A DNA stretch of 64,000 nt, from positions 1-64,000 of the forward strand of contig LLEY01000032.1 in NCBI GenBank assembly GCA_001414485.1. Reading direction: 5' to 3'. Position 1 is the stretch's first letter. Each line of letters begins with the position of its first letter. Below the pieces are notes generated by a model, which saw nothing but the letters and a program-made list of their open reading frames with translations, was not told where the DNA came from and searched no databases. This DNA is from Calycina herbarum (taxonomy: Eukaryota > Ascomycota > Leotiomycetes > Helotiales > Pezizellaceae). Shown here piece after piece: positions 1 to 11,151 of this stretch. Made by a program: the position numbers and the translations under genes.

Positions 1-1
1 A

Positions 2-199
2 ATTGAGAAGGTCTAGCGGTGGATGAAAGAAGAGCTAAAAAAGTTACCTTTTATCCTGACTTCTAAGGAAGCGTTGATTAGGGAGATCCAAAGGCTTTGG
101 GATCTAGTAGATCCACGTGATTATAGGCGATATACTGAGCGATTAACTTATAAGTTAGAAGATGTTATCAAAGTTAAAGGATTAGCAACTATTCATTAA
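2..199 (+). pseudogene. Tc1/mariner-type transposase, C-terminal remnant
   Basis: The frame starting at base 2 reads as the tail of a fungal DDE transposase. It is rich in Arg/Lys/Glu, contains LVDPRDYRRYTERL and ends KVKGLATIH before TAA at 197-199. A TAG at 14-16 breaks the frame just upstream. The rest of the gene lies outside the window. A terminal-repeat-like sequence follows at 265-318, which supports the mobile-element reading. Assignment to Tc1/mariner rather than another DDE family rests on the tail sequence and the TA target, so it is an inference. Confidence 0.6.
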
Positions 200-264
200 T
201 AATATATATAAGTTTTAAGGCAAAAGACTTGAAGTTTAAATTATAATAGATTTTTAAGTAATAA

Positions 265-320
265 GTGTCAATTTGGTGGGGTTCGCTTAGGTGTCCCACG
301 AGTAATGGCCCCAACTCTTA
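265..320. mobile_element. Right terminal inverted repeat of the mariner-like element with TA target
   Basis: Read from the outside inwards, the block begins AGAGTTGGGGCCATTACTCG and continues through GGGACACC to GACAC near 265. This is the style of fungal mariner-like termini. The outer edge is followed by TA at 319-320, the usual target duplication. P450 coding sequence resumes at once at 321, so the element appears to have inserted inside that gene. The partner repeat is outside the window. Confidence 0.5.
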
Positions 321-1392
321 CTTATAGGGGATAGCCTTTGTCGAGATTTGCACTTTCTCCAACTCTCGCAAGCCTTCATCAGCTCAATCTTTACAACCGC
401 CCTAGTAATTGCCAAGCTACCCCTTGGGCCTTTCCGAAACCTCCTTTCTTTACCTTTATCACAAATTCATGCTTGGAGACTTCGCCGATGCCTAAAAATA
501 CTCCTGCCAATAGTGAAAAAGAGAATCGAGGAAAGAAAGTCATGTAAAAATGTTTCGCAGGATTCGGATGCGATCGATTGGACCCTCGACCTTGCCACAG
601 AGGACTTACCTTGCAATACACCAGAAATGATCACACGGGAGTTACTATATGGTCTTTGGGCAGCAAGTTCAGCTCCTGGTGGAACGATAACAGAGATTGT
701 CTATCAACTACTTTTATCTCCACAATACCTTGAACCACTTCGCCTAGAAGCTATCTCAGCAGTCGGAAATCACGGATGGTCCGAAAAAATGCTTAGCAAT
801 CTCCCCATGCAAGATAGTTTTATCAGAGAAGTTCAGACTCTACCCTACAGGTTCAAGTACATATTTCCACAGCAATGGGAGATTTACACTAACTCTTGAA
901 AGTCACTTGCACCAGAACAGTCGTTGGTCAGCCATTCCAGTTCTCAGACGGTTTGACTCTTCCAGTCGGGACGCGTATTGGCTTTCCAATAAAAGCCATT
1001 CAATCCCACGCGGTTAATTTCACAAACCCACAGGACTTTGATGGATTCCGTTTTATAAAGCAAATATCTAATGAATCGGACGTTTCTGAAACAAAAAGGA
1101 GATGGGGGGCTACTTCAATGGGAACGACTAACCTCGCGTGAGTTTCCGTTATCCAACACGATCTTGTAACTTTACTAAAGCTTTTAACAGCTGGGGCTAT
1201 GGGAATCACATCTGCCCGGGTCGCTTTTTTGCTGTACGAGAAATGAAAATTGTCATTTCTAAGGTTCTTGTTGAATTTGATATCAAGTGGGCGAGTGAGA
1301 GAACGGAACGACCTCACCCAGTCCATGTTGAGGGACAATTCATCCCAAACATGAAGGAAAAAATCTGGCTGAGAAAACGTCGGATCAGTTAA
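321..1392 (+). pseudogene. Cytochrome P450, 3' two-thirds only, split by a transposon (copy 1)
   Basis: Reading from 321, the frame aligns by eye with the intact P450 at 2937-4764, starting about a third of the way in (LCRDL here against LCRSS there). It then covers the I-helix region, the PERF-like region and the heme loop. The heme motif WGYGNHICPGRFFA is intact once the intron at about 1137-1191 (GTGAGT...AACAG) is removed. The ExxR motif is damaged: EVQT here against ECNR in the intact copy. The junction near 865-900 does not restore the frame with standard splice sites. The 5' third is missing because the mariner-like element ends at 320. A non-functional paralogue; family-level substrate cannot be given. 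Confidence 0.75.
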
Positions 1393-2010
1393 CTCAAGTA
1401 TGTCGAGTCATTACCAATAAAAACATAGTTTTCCTAACCGTTGTCATGTTACAGGAAACGACGGTGCCCTCTCTAAAAGGGCAAATTGTTTGGAAATTTT
1501 CGGATGAGAAAATAGATAGCTTGATAAAGACAGATAAAATACTGAAGAGTTAATAGCCTGGAGTCTCTCATGTACGCCGATCAATCGCATATCTCTATGG
1601 GGACGGAAAAACGGGCCTATTTTGTTCCTGTGCTGCACTCAACTAATGGACTAACACAACGTGTAGGAGAAACGAGAAAAATATACAAAAAATATAGAAC
1701 TTCTCAGACACCTCAGTAACAATGAAGCGGAAGCTCATCTATTTTAATTGTTGTGTTGTGGTTTTAGGTGGGATTCAAGGCCATTTTTTGTGGGGACAAT
1801 ATGGGACTGTTTTTTTGTCCCCGTAGAGCATGTGTAGGTGTAGGCGAGAGAAGTTGGTCTCAGAAGTTGGTCTCACGTAATATGCATAACCATATATTTC
1901 CAACCCAACACGAGCATTAGTTTGCAAAAGGATAAAGTCCCTCCGATCTCTAAAACTTCTGTCTCCAGAATCCTTCAATCTTAACAACATACCTCATTGC
2001 ACCCGACAAA
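1393..2010. other. Intergenic sequence, no gene seen
   Basis: AT-leaning spacer between the P450 pseudogene and the methyltransferase remnant. A short local repeat (agttggtctca, twice near 1851-1875) is the only structure I noticed. No coding frame with recognisable homology was found on either strand. Confidence 0.5.
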
Positions 2011-2451
2011 ATGACTACTCAAATGAACATACAGGGTGACTCTGGCTATATTCTTGTCAGCTCTGGGGAGGCAAACTCTGTGGAGGCCAGAACTAGGGAG
2101 ATGAGTTCCAAGGAGGCCAACTCTAGGGAGATGGAACGACTTTCGAAACAGCACGATGTAATTAAAAATGCCATGGGTGGCTTGTTACTTGTTCCAGCAG
2201 GCCTCTCAACAGGCAACCTGCGTATCCTTGATTCTGGAACTGCCGACGGTCAGTTTTTGTCCACTACCACCGAATTCTCAACGATGCTATTCAAGCTTGA
2301 GCATATTCCTCTGCTTCAAAAACCAACTAAATATATTTTAGGGACCTGGATCCGCGATCTCCAAATCAAGTTGGCGGAAGTGCACACACTTTTGTTGGCA
2401 CCGAGTTGGTCCAAGTTGGTCCAAGTTGGCGCTGATCACCAATGGGCATAG
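2011..2451 (+). pseudogene. SAM-dependent methyltransferase (TAM-type fungal), truncated
   Basis: The frame carries the hallmarks of fungal secondary-metabolism methyltransferases: RLSKQHDVIKNAMGG, then the SAM-binding motif I as RILDSGTADG. Removing a probable intron (2249-2341, GTCAGT...TTTTAG) joins TADG to TWIRDL, which is how this family normally continues. After LAEVHTLLLAP the protein drifts into a short tandem duplication (ttggtccaag, 2411-2430) and stops at 146 codons. Motifs II-IV are missing, so no complete Rossmann fold is left. Because it sits between two P450 copies, I infer a relic of a small metabolite-modification locus. It could still be transcribed. Confidence 0.6.
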
Positions 2452-2540
2452 ATACCAAACTGGAAATTTCCCTGTAATTCGTCTCAAGCTACTTCCACAA
2501 TTATAGCACCACAACCAATTGCCCTTTACACGATGGCAGG

Positions 2541-2645
2541 ATCACAAGGGGGGAGGGGGGTTGCAGCTTCAGGCTGATATCACAGCAGCCAGCTGGTGTA
2601 TCCCTGATTCTGGGCTTGCTGATGATGGATCAATCATAATATATT
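2541..2645 (+). pseudogene. Second degenerate copy of the methyltransferase motif-I segment
   Basis: A G-rich start followed by ccctgattctgggcttgctg resembles the motif-I stretch at 2223-2250 (ccttgattctggaactgccg). Translated, it gives a Gly-rich start and a PDSGLADDG-like string comparable to LDSGTADG. Around it the frame is broken. I read it as a small decayed duplicate, at low confidence because the similarity is short. Confidence 0.3.
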
Positions 2646-2936
2646 ACCTCTATAGCATTACCGATGTATCTGCGTATTCTTAGTACTTGGAAAGCGACTT
2701 TTAATGCAATGTCTTATTTTCTAGAATTCCTCGCATCAAGTTTAAATGGACCAATCCCCGTCTGGAGAGGTTCTCGGTTCAAGTTCAAAGCGCTGGTTGG
2801 TTGCGGGTTATCAGTCTATTTTCTTACGTGGCTCCAACTCGGTTACCAAGTTAGATGTCAGATATATCAGAGTTCCTTCTCTTTCATCATCTTGAAAATA
2901 TAATAATAATTTCCATGACCCTTTTCAAATGCAAAG

Positions 2937-4764
2937 ATGACTTCATCCTTGGAAAGCTACTGGCTATGGATTCTCGCGATATCTCTTCTCTGGTTCTTTC
3001 ACGAGTTCCCACATCGTCTCAGTTCCAACTCTTTTCCGATCATCCGAAGGTCATGGAGGCAATTATTTCGGTACCCATGTCCGACTTCGGAGCTTATTGA
3101 TCGAGGGTACAACCAAGTAGGCCGCTTCGATCACATATCGGAAAATCTTTCTAAATTGGGTACAGGTGAACAAAACGTTAGGCGTGCCATTTCGTATCAC
3201 CTATTGGGGTCAAGAATATACCGTTCTGCCGCTCAAGTACCTTTCCGACATCAAGCGAGCTGACCGAAATCACTTGAACTTCTTTGCAAGTATACAAGAT
3301 GTAAGTTTCATTTCCATTATATATTGATTTGCTGACCATTTTCAAAGGTGTTGTTCATGAAATACTGGATCGGAGATTTATTTGCCGACGATCGAATGGT
3401 CCACACGACCAAGAAGGGGCTCAATCCACATCTACGTATGTCGATTACTCCTTTGTTGATATTGAAAACTACTAATAAAACTACCTTGCAGCTGAGGCAA
3501 CTGATATTTTCATCGATGAAGCGGTAACGGCTTTCGCGGTAGAATTTGGGGATTTGGAAGGTGTGTACCTGATGCATTTGACTGAAAACTACACAAGCTA
3601 ATACTAAAAGACTGGAAATCATTTCCAACAGTCACCTCGACTTGCCAGATTGCTCACCGTATGGCCTCTAGAATTCTTTTTGGGAAAGAGCTTTGCAGAA
3701 GTTCAGAGTTCCGCAAGGCTTCCTACGATTACTTTCAAGGTCACGGAATTACAGGTGGACTATTTTTCATTCTCCAGTTCAACTTTCTACGAGAATTGTT
3801 GCAATATCCCATTACATATGTGCAGAGAAGGCGTCAGAGAAGAGTCATGAATATTGTTTCCGATGCTTTCGCCGCTCGCATGGAAGACATGAAAAACAAC
3901 AAAGATCGCAAGCCTAAGGTTGATGCAATCGAATGGACCTTTAATATGCTTCCAGAGCTTCCAGTCAGAGAACAAGGTTCTCCTCCACTTTGGCAAATGT
4001 CTCATCAACTGATCCATCTTCTGGGGGCTGCGTACACACCAACCGGATTCTCAGTGAGCCAAATGATCTGGAAAGTCCTCGCATACCCAGAGTACCTAGA
4101 GCCTCTACGCAAAGAGGCTGATGAGGCAGTCGCTCGATTTGGTCTCACCGCAAAGGTTGTCAATGCTCTTCCTTTGCAAGACAGTTTCATTCGAGAATGC
4201 AACAGACTGCATCCAGGAAATACACGTAAGATTTCAACCTTTACATGCTCTTACATATCCACTTACATTTTAAGATAGTGGGCACCCAACGAACCGTCAT
4301 AGGTGAACCTTTTCAATTTCACGATGGAATGACACTTCCGGTGGGAACACAAATTGCTTTCCCGGTGTCGGCTTCTCAGCGAGATCCTGCAATCTTCAGA
4401 GATCCTGAAGAATTTGACGGTTATCGGTATCTAAAGCTGTCACTTGCGGGCGCTCGAACTGAAGAAGGCGTTAATATCTGGGCAGCATCACACGCCCATG
4501 AAACCAACCAGATGTACGCTGGCTCAAATCCAAAAGAACTCCTAACTCACACTGACGGTCTGTAGATTTGGTTTCGGTACCCATGTTTGTCCTGGTCGCT
4601 TTTTCGCTGTTCGGTTGATTAAAATAATTTTCACAAAGCTTATCACTGAGTATGATATGAGATGGGAATTTAAGGGACCAGGAACTCCCCAGAGTATGCA
4701 TTTGGAAGGTTCTGTATTTCCGAACATGAGCCAAAAGATACAGCTCAGAATGCGAGCACGTTGA
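2937..4764 (+). CDS. Cytochrome P450 monooxygenase (copy 2, intact)
   Basis: Seven exons assemble into one open frame of 506 residues: 2937-3116, 3166-3300, 3348-3435, 3492-3560, 3611-4225, 4279-4513, 4566-4764. The introns are 47-56 nt with GT-AG ends. The N terminus has one membrane anchor (YWLWILAISLLWFF, residues about 8-21). The I-helix region reads HLLGAAYTPTG, the ExxR motif is ECNR, and the heme loop is FGFGTHVCPGRFFA. All are expected of a microsomal class II P450 using NADPH-P450 reductase. It resembles the fungal ent-kaurene-oxidase-like group, but I cannot name the substrate. It lies 3' of a broken paralogue and a truncated methyltransferase, suggesting a decayed specialised-metabolism locus in which this gene alone is still whole. 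Confidence 0.82.
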
Positions 4765-5118
4765 AGTCAAATTCGACTTTTGCATGGGGCGAGATTCAAT
4801 AAATTTGTTAGCTTTTGGGTAGTCAAATTGAGCATTTTTAACCCACCCAAATCTTATTTTGAGGACAAACAAAACGCGTGAAGTGGATACGAAATTAAGT
4901 CTTTCTGGTGCACCTCGCTGAGCAGGGTTTTGGTTGGTTGGTCCATATCTCACCTCGTTCCAACATTATATAGTGCCAACCGGCTAATTAGCCTCTTATC
5001 CATGATATGCAACAGTAAATATCATGCAATCGTGTTGCAAAGTGGTGATATTGATAAAATGGTCCGACTCATCGGAGGGCCATTCCGAAGATTAATACAT
5101 AGGAGCTACCAACCATTC

Positions 5119-6445
5119 TCAAGCACTCTCAGTGTCAACGAGAACCTTCAAAACCAAGTTCCCCTCATCATCCTTCACCCGTCCCGCCATCGCAAAAGCA
5201 TTCGGGATTTCTCCAAAGCCCTTGAACCGCTGCGTAATCAATTTGGACAAATCCGGAAGAAGGGGGTTACCACTCGAAACTAACTCAATTGCTTCTTTAT
5301 ATGTATTGGCGTATCGGAATACACCAACAAGATCAACTTCTCGAAGTGCGGCTGCTGAAATTGGGAGAGTTTGGATGGGACTTCCCATTCCGATAAGCAT
5401 TATTCGTCCTCCTGGTCGAGTGGACTATTCATGTGAGTAAATCGTTCATGGGAAATGAAATGGAAACTTACATAAATAGCAGCTTGTAAACAAGATTCGA
5501 CACCCGTACACTCGAAAACTGCATCAACTTCTCCCTTCTCAGATTGTGCTTTGACCAACTCAGCAACTTCCTTTGCAAATGCAAGCTTTTCCTCGATGGC
5601 TTGTGGTCTCTTCATCGGGACAACAATCGAAGCATCGGCGAATTTGTTGTGGACTGCGAATTCTACTCTTTCTGCTTGGATGTCTGCGATGATTACTTTC
5701 TTTGCTCCGTTTACTTTGCTCATTGCAGCACAGAGAAGTCCGACTGCACCTGCTCCGAAGATCAAGACTGTGCTTCCTTCTTTGAGAGCTGCTCGTCTTG
5801 AACCATGGATTGCTACGCCGAGTGGTTCGAGGATTGCTCCTTGCTCTAAAGAGACGGTTGGCGGAAGTCTACAATGTCAGTATTCTTTCAAACACTTGTA
5901 AGCTCGATGCATACTTACTTGTAGCAATACACTGCAGGATGATTTATCCTCTCTTGTAAAGTTCCCTGAAAATGTGGGAATGATTTTGCCGAACTTCGAA
6001 ATCTCAAAGCTTTGCATATGTTGTACCGTCCCTCTTTACACAACTCACACTCCAGACATGGTAAGCCAACCTCAAGGGCCACTATATCTCCGACTTTGAG
6101 GTCTGTAATAGCGGAACCAACTTCTGTGACTACACCCGAGGATTCGTGACCGAGAGTTAGGGGTTCTTGGACGATGATATCTCCATTTCGATAATGGTTG
6201 AAATAGTGGAGATCTGAGCCACAAAGCCCGGTTGCTTGAACGGCTACTTGTACTTCTGTTGCTCCCGGAGAGGGAAGTTGACGAGCTTCCTTTGGGATTG
6301 TTAATACATATTTCGACAGTCAATTGTAGATCAACACACAATCTTCAACTCCTTGACCCCATGTAGCACCGATGCTTTTACTTCTGAACCCTGCTGACTG
6401 TTAGAAATGGCCCAAAACTTGGGGATATTGGACCCCACACACCAT
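5119..6445 (-). CDS. Sorbitol/xylitol dehydrogenase (zinc medium-chain dehydrogenase)
   Basis: NAD-dependent oxidation of a polyol such as sorbitol or xylitol to the ketose, in the cytosol, is the family role. Spliced, the protein starts MGSEVKASVLHGVKELKI. It has the catalytic zinc residues in GLCGSDLHY and GHESSG, and the structural zinc cysteines in CLECELC...C. The Rossmann motif is GAGAVG, and the family signature LREVDLVGVFRYANTY is present. The start is inferred: ATG at 6443-6445 is separated from GGT-TCA-GAA by an intron beginning GTGTGT, so the first exon is only the ATG. Further introns fall near 6303-6351, 5883-5928 and 5418-5470. C-terminal tail VDTESA. Sorbitol, xylitol and L-arabinitol dehydrogenases are hard to separate by sequence alone. 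Confidence 0.85.
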
Positions 6446-7189
6446 CTTATGAATCTAATACAGCCGTGACGAAGATGAACAAAGGAAGTGGTGGTCTGAA
6501 GGTATGAAATTCTGTTTTCTTGTTACTCTAATGCTCAATGTCAGATGTCAGATCTCTTTCAGTCGTATTTCTTGTGAATGAGGCCTTCTTAGTGTGACAT
6601 CGGGTTCTGACGGTGTCTAGTCCTGCCTGTTCCCCCACGATTCGCCCACTCTTGAGAATGGAGAACGCTGCAAGTCATGAGGCCGTTCGGGTTGTTTTCG
6701 GTTCGAATAATTTATTTCGGATCGGATCAACTGTTATTCCAAGACCGCTCGCGACAAAATCGATCCATTCTCCCTCTCGCATACTCGTGGTGAAAATTAT
6801 CACGAGGTTGTTTTGAAGCTTTCAAAGACTCCGTTAAAACCCCAATGGAAGTTGTATCTGATTATCTGACAGTACTTCCCAAAGCCAGGGGGTTTAGGAA
6901 TTCGTGACTGACGAGTAAAGTGCATGTTATTTTCTCCACTACTTGTTCGAGGAAGACTTGGAAAATTAATTCAATTGTTCTAAGCAGCTAGAATAATTGG
7001 ATTCATGTCAAGTTCATTCTCCCAAGGGCATTGGAACAATTACAGGAGGGAAAGTCCCACGAGATTACAGTCACGAATTTCTATAGCCACTGGTGGGGGC
7101 ATCAAGCAAAGCAGACATCTTGATCTCCATCATTTATTACTTATCTAGCTAATTCGTTCTCTATCTCCGACACTTTCAAGTCTCCTCGT
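6446..7189. other. Intergenic region upstream of the polyol dehydrogenase
   Basis: About 740 bases between the start of the polyol dehydrogenase and the stop of the convergently placed short-chain dehydrogenase on the same strand. It must contain the promoter of the former and the 3' UTR of the latter. I see no coding frame and no strong motif. Confidence 0.5.
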
Positions 7190-8231
7190 CTATTCAATCT
7201 TATTCAACGCTTTTTCGGTCCAATCCCACAGCTCCTTTGCTAAATTCTGGTCCTTTGCGGTTGCATTTAGCTTGTCATTACACATTACCCCAACGGGTTC
7301 ATAATAAGCCCCATTGACAATCTCACTCTTCTTTCCACCAGCAGCCACCCAAAGCTGGCTAAGCCTGCCTTGTTCTTCTTTCATCATGGGGGTGCCTTGA
7401 ACGAAATTGAGCACGGAGGATACCTTCAACATCCAAGGAGATAATCCCATCATCAAGTTTGTTTCAACAATTCCTGGATGTACCGAGACGGAAGTGATGC
7501 TGGGATAACGTCTCGCTAGCTCGACTGCGTAGAGGAGCATTGCGACTTTACTTTGTCTAAGAAGTTATTAGCAGTTGCTTCCTTATCCCCAGAAGCAAGC
7601 ACATACCCGTTTCGATGCATTTTCCCCATTCCCGATGCTTGTGGATTCCCCAATTGGGAGAATATAATTCCTCCCTTTGGGAGAAACTTCCAGGCAATCG
7701 ACGAAAGAAGAACGATGCGCACATCAGCTCCTTCAATCTTAGTCGTGTTGAGCATGATGGGTAACAATTCCCGGATCAACATCGCGTGTCCCAAGAAATT
7801 GGTGGCGAAATGGGTTTCGTAGCCATCTTTGCTCAAAGCTGGGGGGTCATTCAAGATGCCAGCATTGCACATCAGAATGTCCAATCGGTCATGGGAGAAT
7901 TTGCGAGCGGCTTCCTTTACAGCGGCAAGAGAGTCAAGATCCATCTCCAGGAAAGCGATTGATGCCGATGGGACTTCGCTCTTGAACTTTTGTATCAAGG
8001 CTTCCGCTGTTTTTGCGTTTCGGCCGCTGAAATATACATGTTCTGGTTCGTGCTTTGCGAGTGCCTGCCATGAGGCGGCGCCGAGTCCTGCCGTACCTTG
8101 ATGGAAATCAGTAAGGTTTAGAATGAGGTAGCCGGTGGTCTTGTACCTCCAGTAACGAAAACAACCTTTCCTTTGAGTGAAGGGATGTCTTTTTCAGGGT
8201 CGAAGTGGATGAATCCTGTCATGGCAGGCAT
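7190..8231 (-). CDS. Short-chain dehydrogenase/reductase with Tyr-to-Asn at the catalytic site
   Basis: Three exons (8231-8147, 8096-7607, 7556-7190) give an unbroken 313-residue protein. Features are the cofactor motif TGGTAGLG near residue 28, CNAG, the NFLGHAMLIREL helix and the HPGIVETNL loop, typical of the light-independent-protochlorophyllide-like/retinol-dehydrogenase SDR branch. The intron at 7557-7606 is clear (GTATGT...TTCTTAG). Across it the active-site stretch reads RNGQSKVAMLLY, where the family normally has YGQSK. The YxxxK tyrosine is therefore Asn (codon AAC, 7609-7611), while Lys is kept. Start choice follows MPAMTGFIHFDPEKDIPSLKGK. Either the enzyme has lost classical SDR catalysis or it uses another residue. 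Substrate unknown. Confidence 0.82.
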
Positions 8232-8945
8232 TTTCTCTCGTTTGGTGGTAGAGAAACTCTTTTGCTATTTCAAAATGGTGTGGTATGTGATTGAGGGAGT
8301 ACAATTAATGGATAAAGTATAAATTCGGAAAAGAGAAAGTGCTTGGAGTTTGGAATATGGAAAGTGTCCCATGCGGTAGGAAACCCATCCTTATATATCT
8401 TCAAACCCCCTTGTTCTAACCGAACTCCTCGTAAGCTAATTCTATTTCGGGGCTCCATATCCATGCTATCTAGCCATCAGTTTAAAAACATTTAGTGTAA
8501 ATCGAACCTCGTCACGGGATGAGATCCACCATACCCTGTTCTAGTATGTGGCGCTTCCATATTGGGCTTTAGCGCATAAGCAGAGTGCATTAGCTTAGGG
8601 CAGGGGTTCTCTCCGATCTCAAGTCCGGAATTTCGGATTGAAACTTACTGCCCGATGTTTCCTTTCTTGTAGATATCACAAACCTCATTTGCGGTTTGAA
8701 CTAAGGGGTGTATCAGAGAATGTACTCACAGTTGCCGGCTTGCATGTACCAACCATGCAATTCAGTATTGGGCCGGAATGACCAGGTAAGAATCTCATTT
8801 TTTCTTGTGTTTTGGAGTTATCATATGGAAACTAATAGCATTCAGTGCCACATAGTAAGAGCACCAACCTGGGAGATTTGACGTGGAAGCAAAAATATGT
8901 CTTGTATTCAAACACCGAAAGACTGCTTCTGCCCACGCCCAGAAT
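8232..8945. other. Intergenic region, no gene seen
   Basis: About 700 bases between the SDR start and the stop of the ankyrin gene. Short frames on both strands have no recognisable content and start or stop at random. Probably the SDR promoter plus the 3' UTR of the ankyrin gene. Confidence 0.5.
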
Positions 8946-9654
8946 TTACTTGCTCCCACCACTTCCCCCGCCACTACTGTTCAAGAAATACATGATTTCA
9001 CGACCCCCTTTCTCAGCCTCAACTTTTGCTGGAGTCTTTCCTTCGGCATCCCTGGAATCCAATCCAGCACCATGGCTCAACAGCCATTTCACAGCTTCAC
9101 TACTCTTGTGTCTCGCGGCAACATGTAGAGGCGTTCCCCCTCTCATCCATCTCATCCTTCGCATGGCTGGCACGTCGTCTTCGCATCGTGAGGTTGTTCG
9201 GTAGTTTTCTTGACCTTCTCTGATACTAGTTAGTATAATCACACAAGTTGAAAGCAAAGGTAGATACATACCTACTCCAGCCTTCAGCCACTGGGCCCAA
9301 ACACCAAGAACCTTGTGGAGAAGCTCAAAGATCTTATCCATGTATCTAAAACCCATCGCAAACGCAACAGCGACAAATATGACTAGTATGGTGATGGCGA
9401 TTCGCTTGGGTTTGGTTTCGGTGTATCTAACCTTCGCGAAACCAGGGATTCTGCACCAGCCCGTGAGACTTCTGGGCTTCGATTTGCGGGAGCGGAGGCT
9501 TTTGTATTTCTTTCCGAGATGACTACGAGAGCCATTTGAGCTTTCGGAAGGGTTGCTGGACGAATCCGAGTCGGAAACGATGTTGAGGATTGGTTCTTCG
9601 ATGCGGAGATGTGTGTACGGGGGGGGGTGGTGAAGATGAGAAGGAGGAGAACAT
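8946..9654 (-). CDS. Small membrane-anchored ankyrin-repeat protein; frame depends on a C9 tract
   Basis: From ATG at 9654 the protein begins MFSSFSSSPPPP, then needs one base fewer in the nine-C run (9609-9617, shown as G on the plus strand) to continue into LRIEEPILNIVSDSDSS. After that the frame is open: a basic segment, one transmembrane helix (AITILVIFVAVAFAMGF), and an ankyrin unit (GGTPLHVAARHKSSEAVKWLLSHGA, DAEGKTP). It ends in a Gly/Ser tail. A small in-frame intron around 9232-9282 is possible but not required. As printed, the tract puts the ATG out of frame, so either there is a sequencing error or indel, or translation starts elsewhere. Function unknown. Confidence 0.55.
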
Positions 9655-9774
9655 CTTTGCTGCCTGCGAAAAGAGTTTAACTTGTCGAATTGTTAGAAAT
9701 GATGAAGGAAGTCGCCTAGTATACCTTAGTCAAACTAGCAACTGCGACTATCGAGCGTCATCGCGCATCTTTGA

Positions 9775-11076
9775 CTAAACCTCAACAACCAACCTCCCCT
9801 CCCCCCTCTTCTCCCTATAAACATCCGTACTCATAACCAACTCAACACACCCTCTCAAAAGATACCCCCACTTGCTCGCAAACCCCTCACTAACCTCCCA
9901 CCCACTCACCCTCCACGGCTCCCCCCAAATGATAATTCCCCGATTCTCCACATCGTTAAAACCTTCATACAACCCGCCGACGAGATCACAGCATAAATCA
10001 TCGGTGTCCTCGAGGGATATTTTGTTGAGGATGAAGTTGTCTCGTAGCTGTGGACAAGGGAGAAGATCTATCCAGGGGTCGTGGGGTATGGATAGTTGGA
10101 GAGGTGTTGGGGCTAGGGAGGGGGGTATGGTGTTTGGTGGGTATGAAGGGGAGGTGGGAGGTGGTGGTGGAATTAGGAGGGCTGCTGAGCAGTAGGTTGG
10201 AAGGGGTGGTGAGAGGGTTAAAAGGGACATTATTTGGAGGGTTGCGCGGAGGACGTTGTATTCTAGTTTTGGGAGTGGGTTAGGAACATTCTTATTTGGT
10301 ATATTTTAGATGGAAAGAATAAGTCACTCTGGTGCAAGGATTCCAGTGGACTCGAAAGCTTTGGTTACTTACGGATTAAGGTCAATAATCGGTGATCTGG
10401 AGCGAGTGGGAATAGGATGGGCGGAAGAGGCTGCTGGTAGGTTGTCGTATTCAGGTATGGGAGAATAGGTGGGATTATGGGGTGAGATATATCTGGCTTG
10501 GTGTCGTCGATTGTATGAAGGAGATGATGAAAATACTGTTCATCACCAAAGGTAAGAAGGTCTAAGAATGTTGGTATTCTTGTTGAAAGGGGTGCATTGT
10601 TGGAAGCCGTTTGAGAGCCGGGGTGGGTTATTGTCTGATTATAGGTTTCGTGTTGAGGTGTTGAGTTCTCCAAAATAGGGTCTGAAATTATCCTGCCTTG
10701 TTGGATATTATGTGAGGAGATTTCTTCTTGTGCTTTTCGACGTCCTATTGAAATGTTAGAAGTGATGTTTTGCTGCGATTCATATTAAGTTGTAGAATCT
10801 CAATAACATGAAATCCAGTTCCTCAATCTCGTGACATGAAACTGTATGAAAACAACAATCCAATCATATGAAAAATCACTCACGCCACGCTCTCTGATGC
10901 AGCCTATTCTGTCTCTTCCTCCTCGCTGCAGGATCCGTCAATCCAGTCCAATCATCTCCATCATCAACCGCCTACAGAATAAATCAGTCCCTCTCCCACA
11001 TCCGTACTCTCTCAATTATTCATACCTCGACAAGCTGCTTCATAGGCTCCAATCGAAGAATGGCTGTTTGGTCCAT
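9775..11076 (-). CDS. bZIP-like transcription factor with DUF3425 domain
   Basis: The N-terminal region holds a basic region split by an intron: DPAARRKRQNRLHQRAW joined to RRRKAQEE. The N-x7-R spacing of bZIP DNA-binding regions is kept. No obvious leucine zipper follows, which is usual for this fungal group. The C-terminal half is the DUF3425 fold: LPCPQLRDNFIL, DLVGGLYEG, GIIIWGEPWRVSGWEVSEGFASKWGYLLRGC. A fungal-specific nuclear regulator is likely. Introns lie near 10971-11022, 10750-10882 and 10297-10371; the last junction is uncertain because the only acceptor I see is AAG. The start MDQTAILRLEPM is the first Met of the open first exon. Targets cannot be inferred. Confidence 0.75.
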
Positions 11077-11151
11077 ATTGAGGTTTCGATTCTCAATGAA
11101 GATGTAGAAGGTGGTTTGCGGCACAGTTGGCTGCGTAACATGGGCGCCTGA

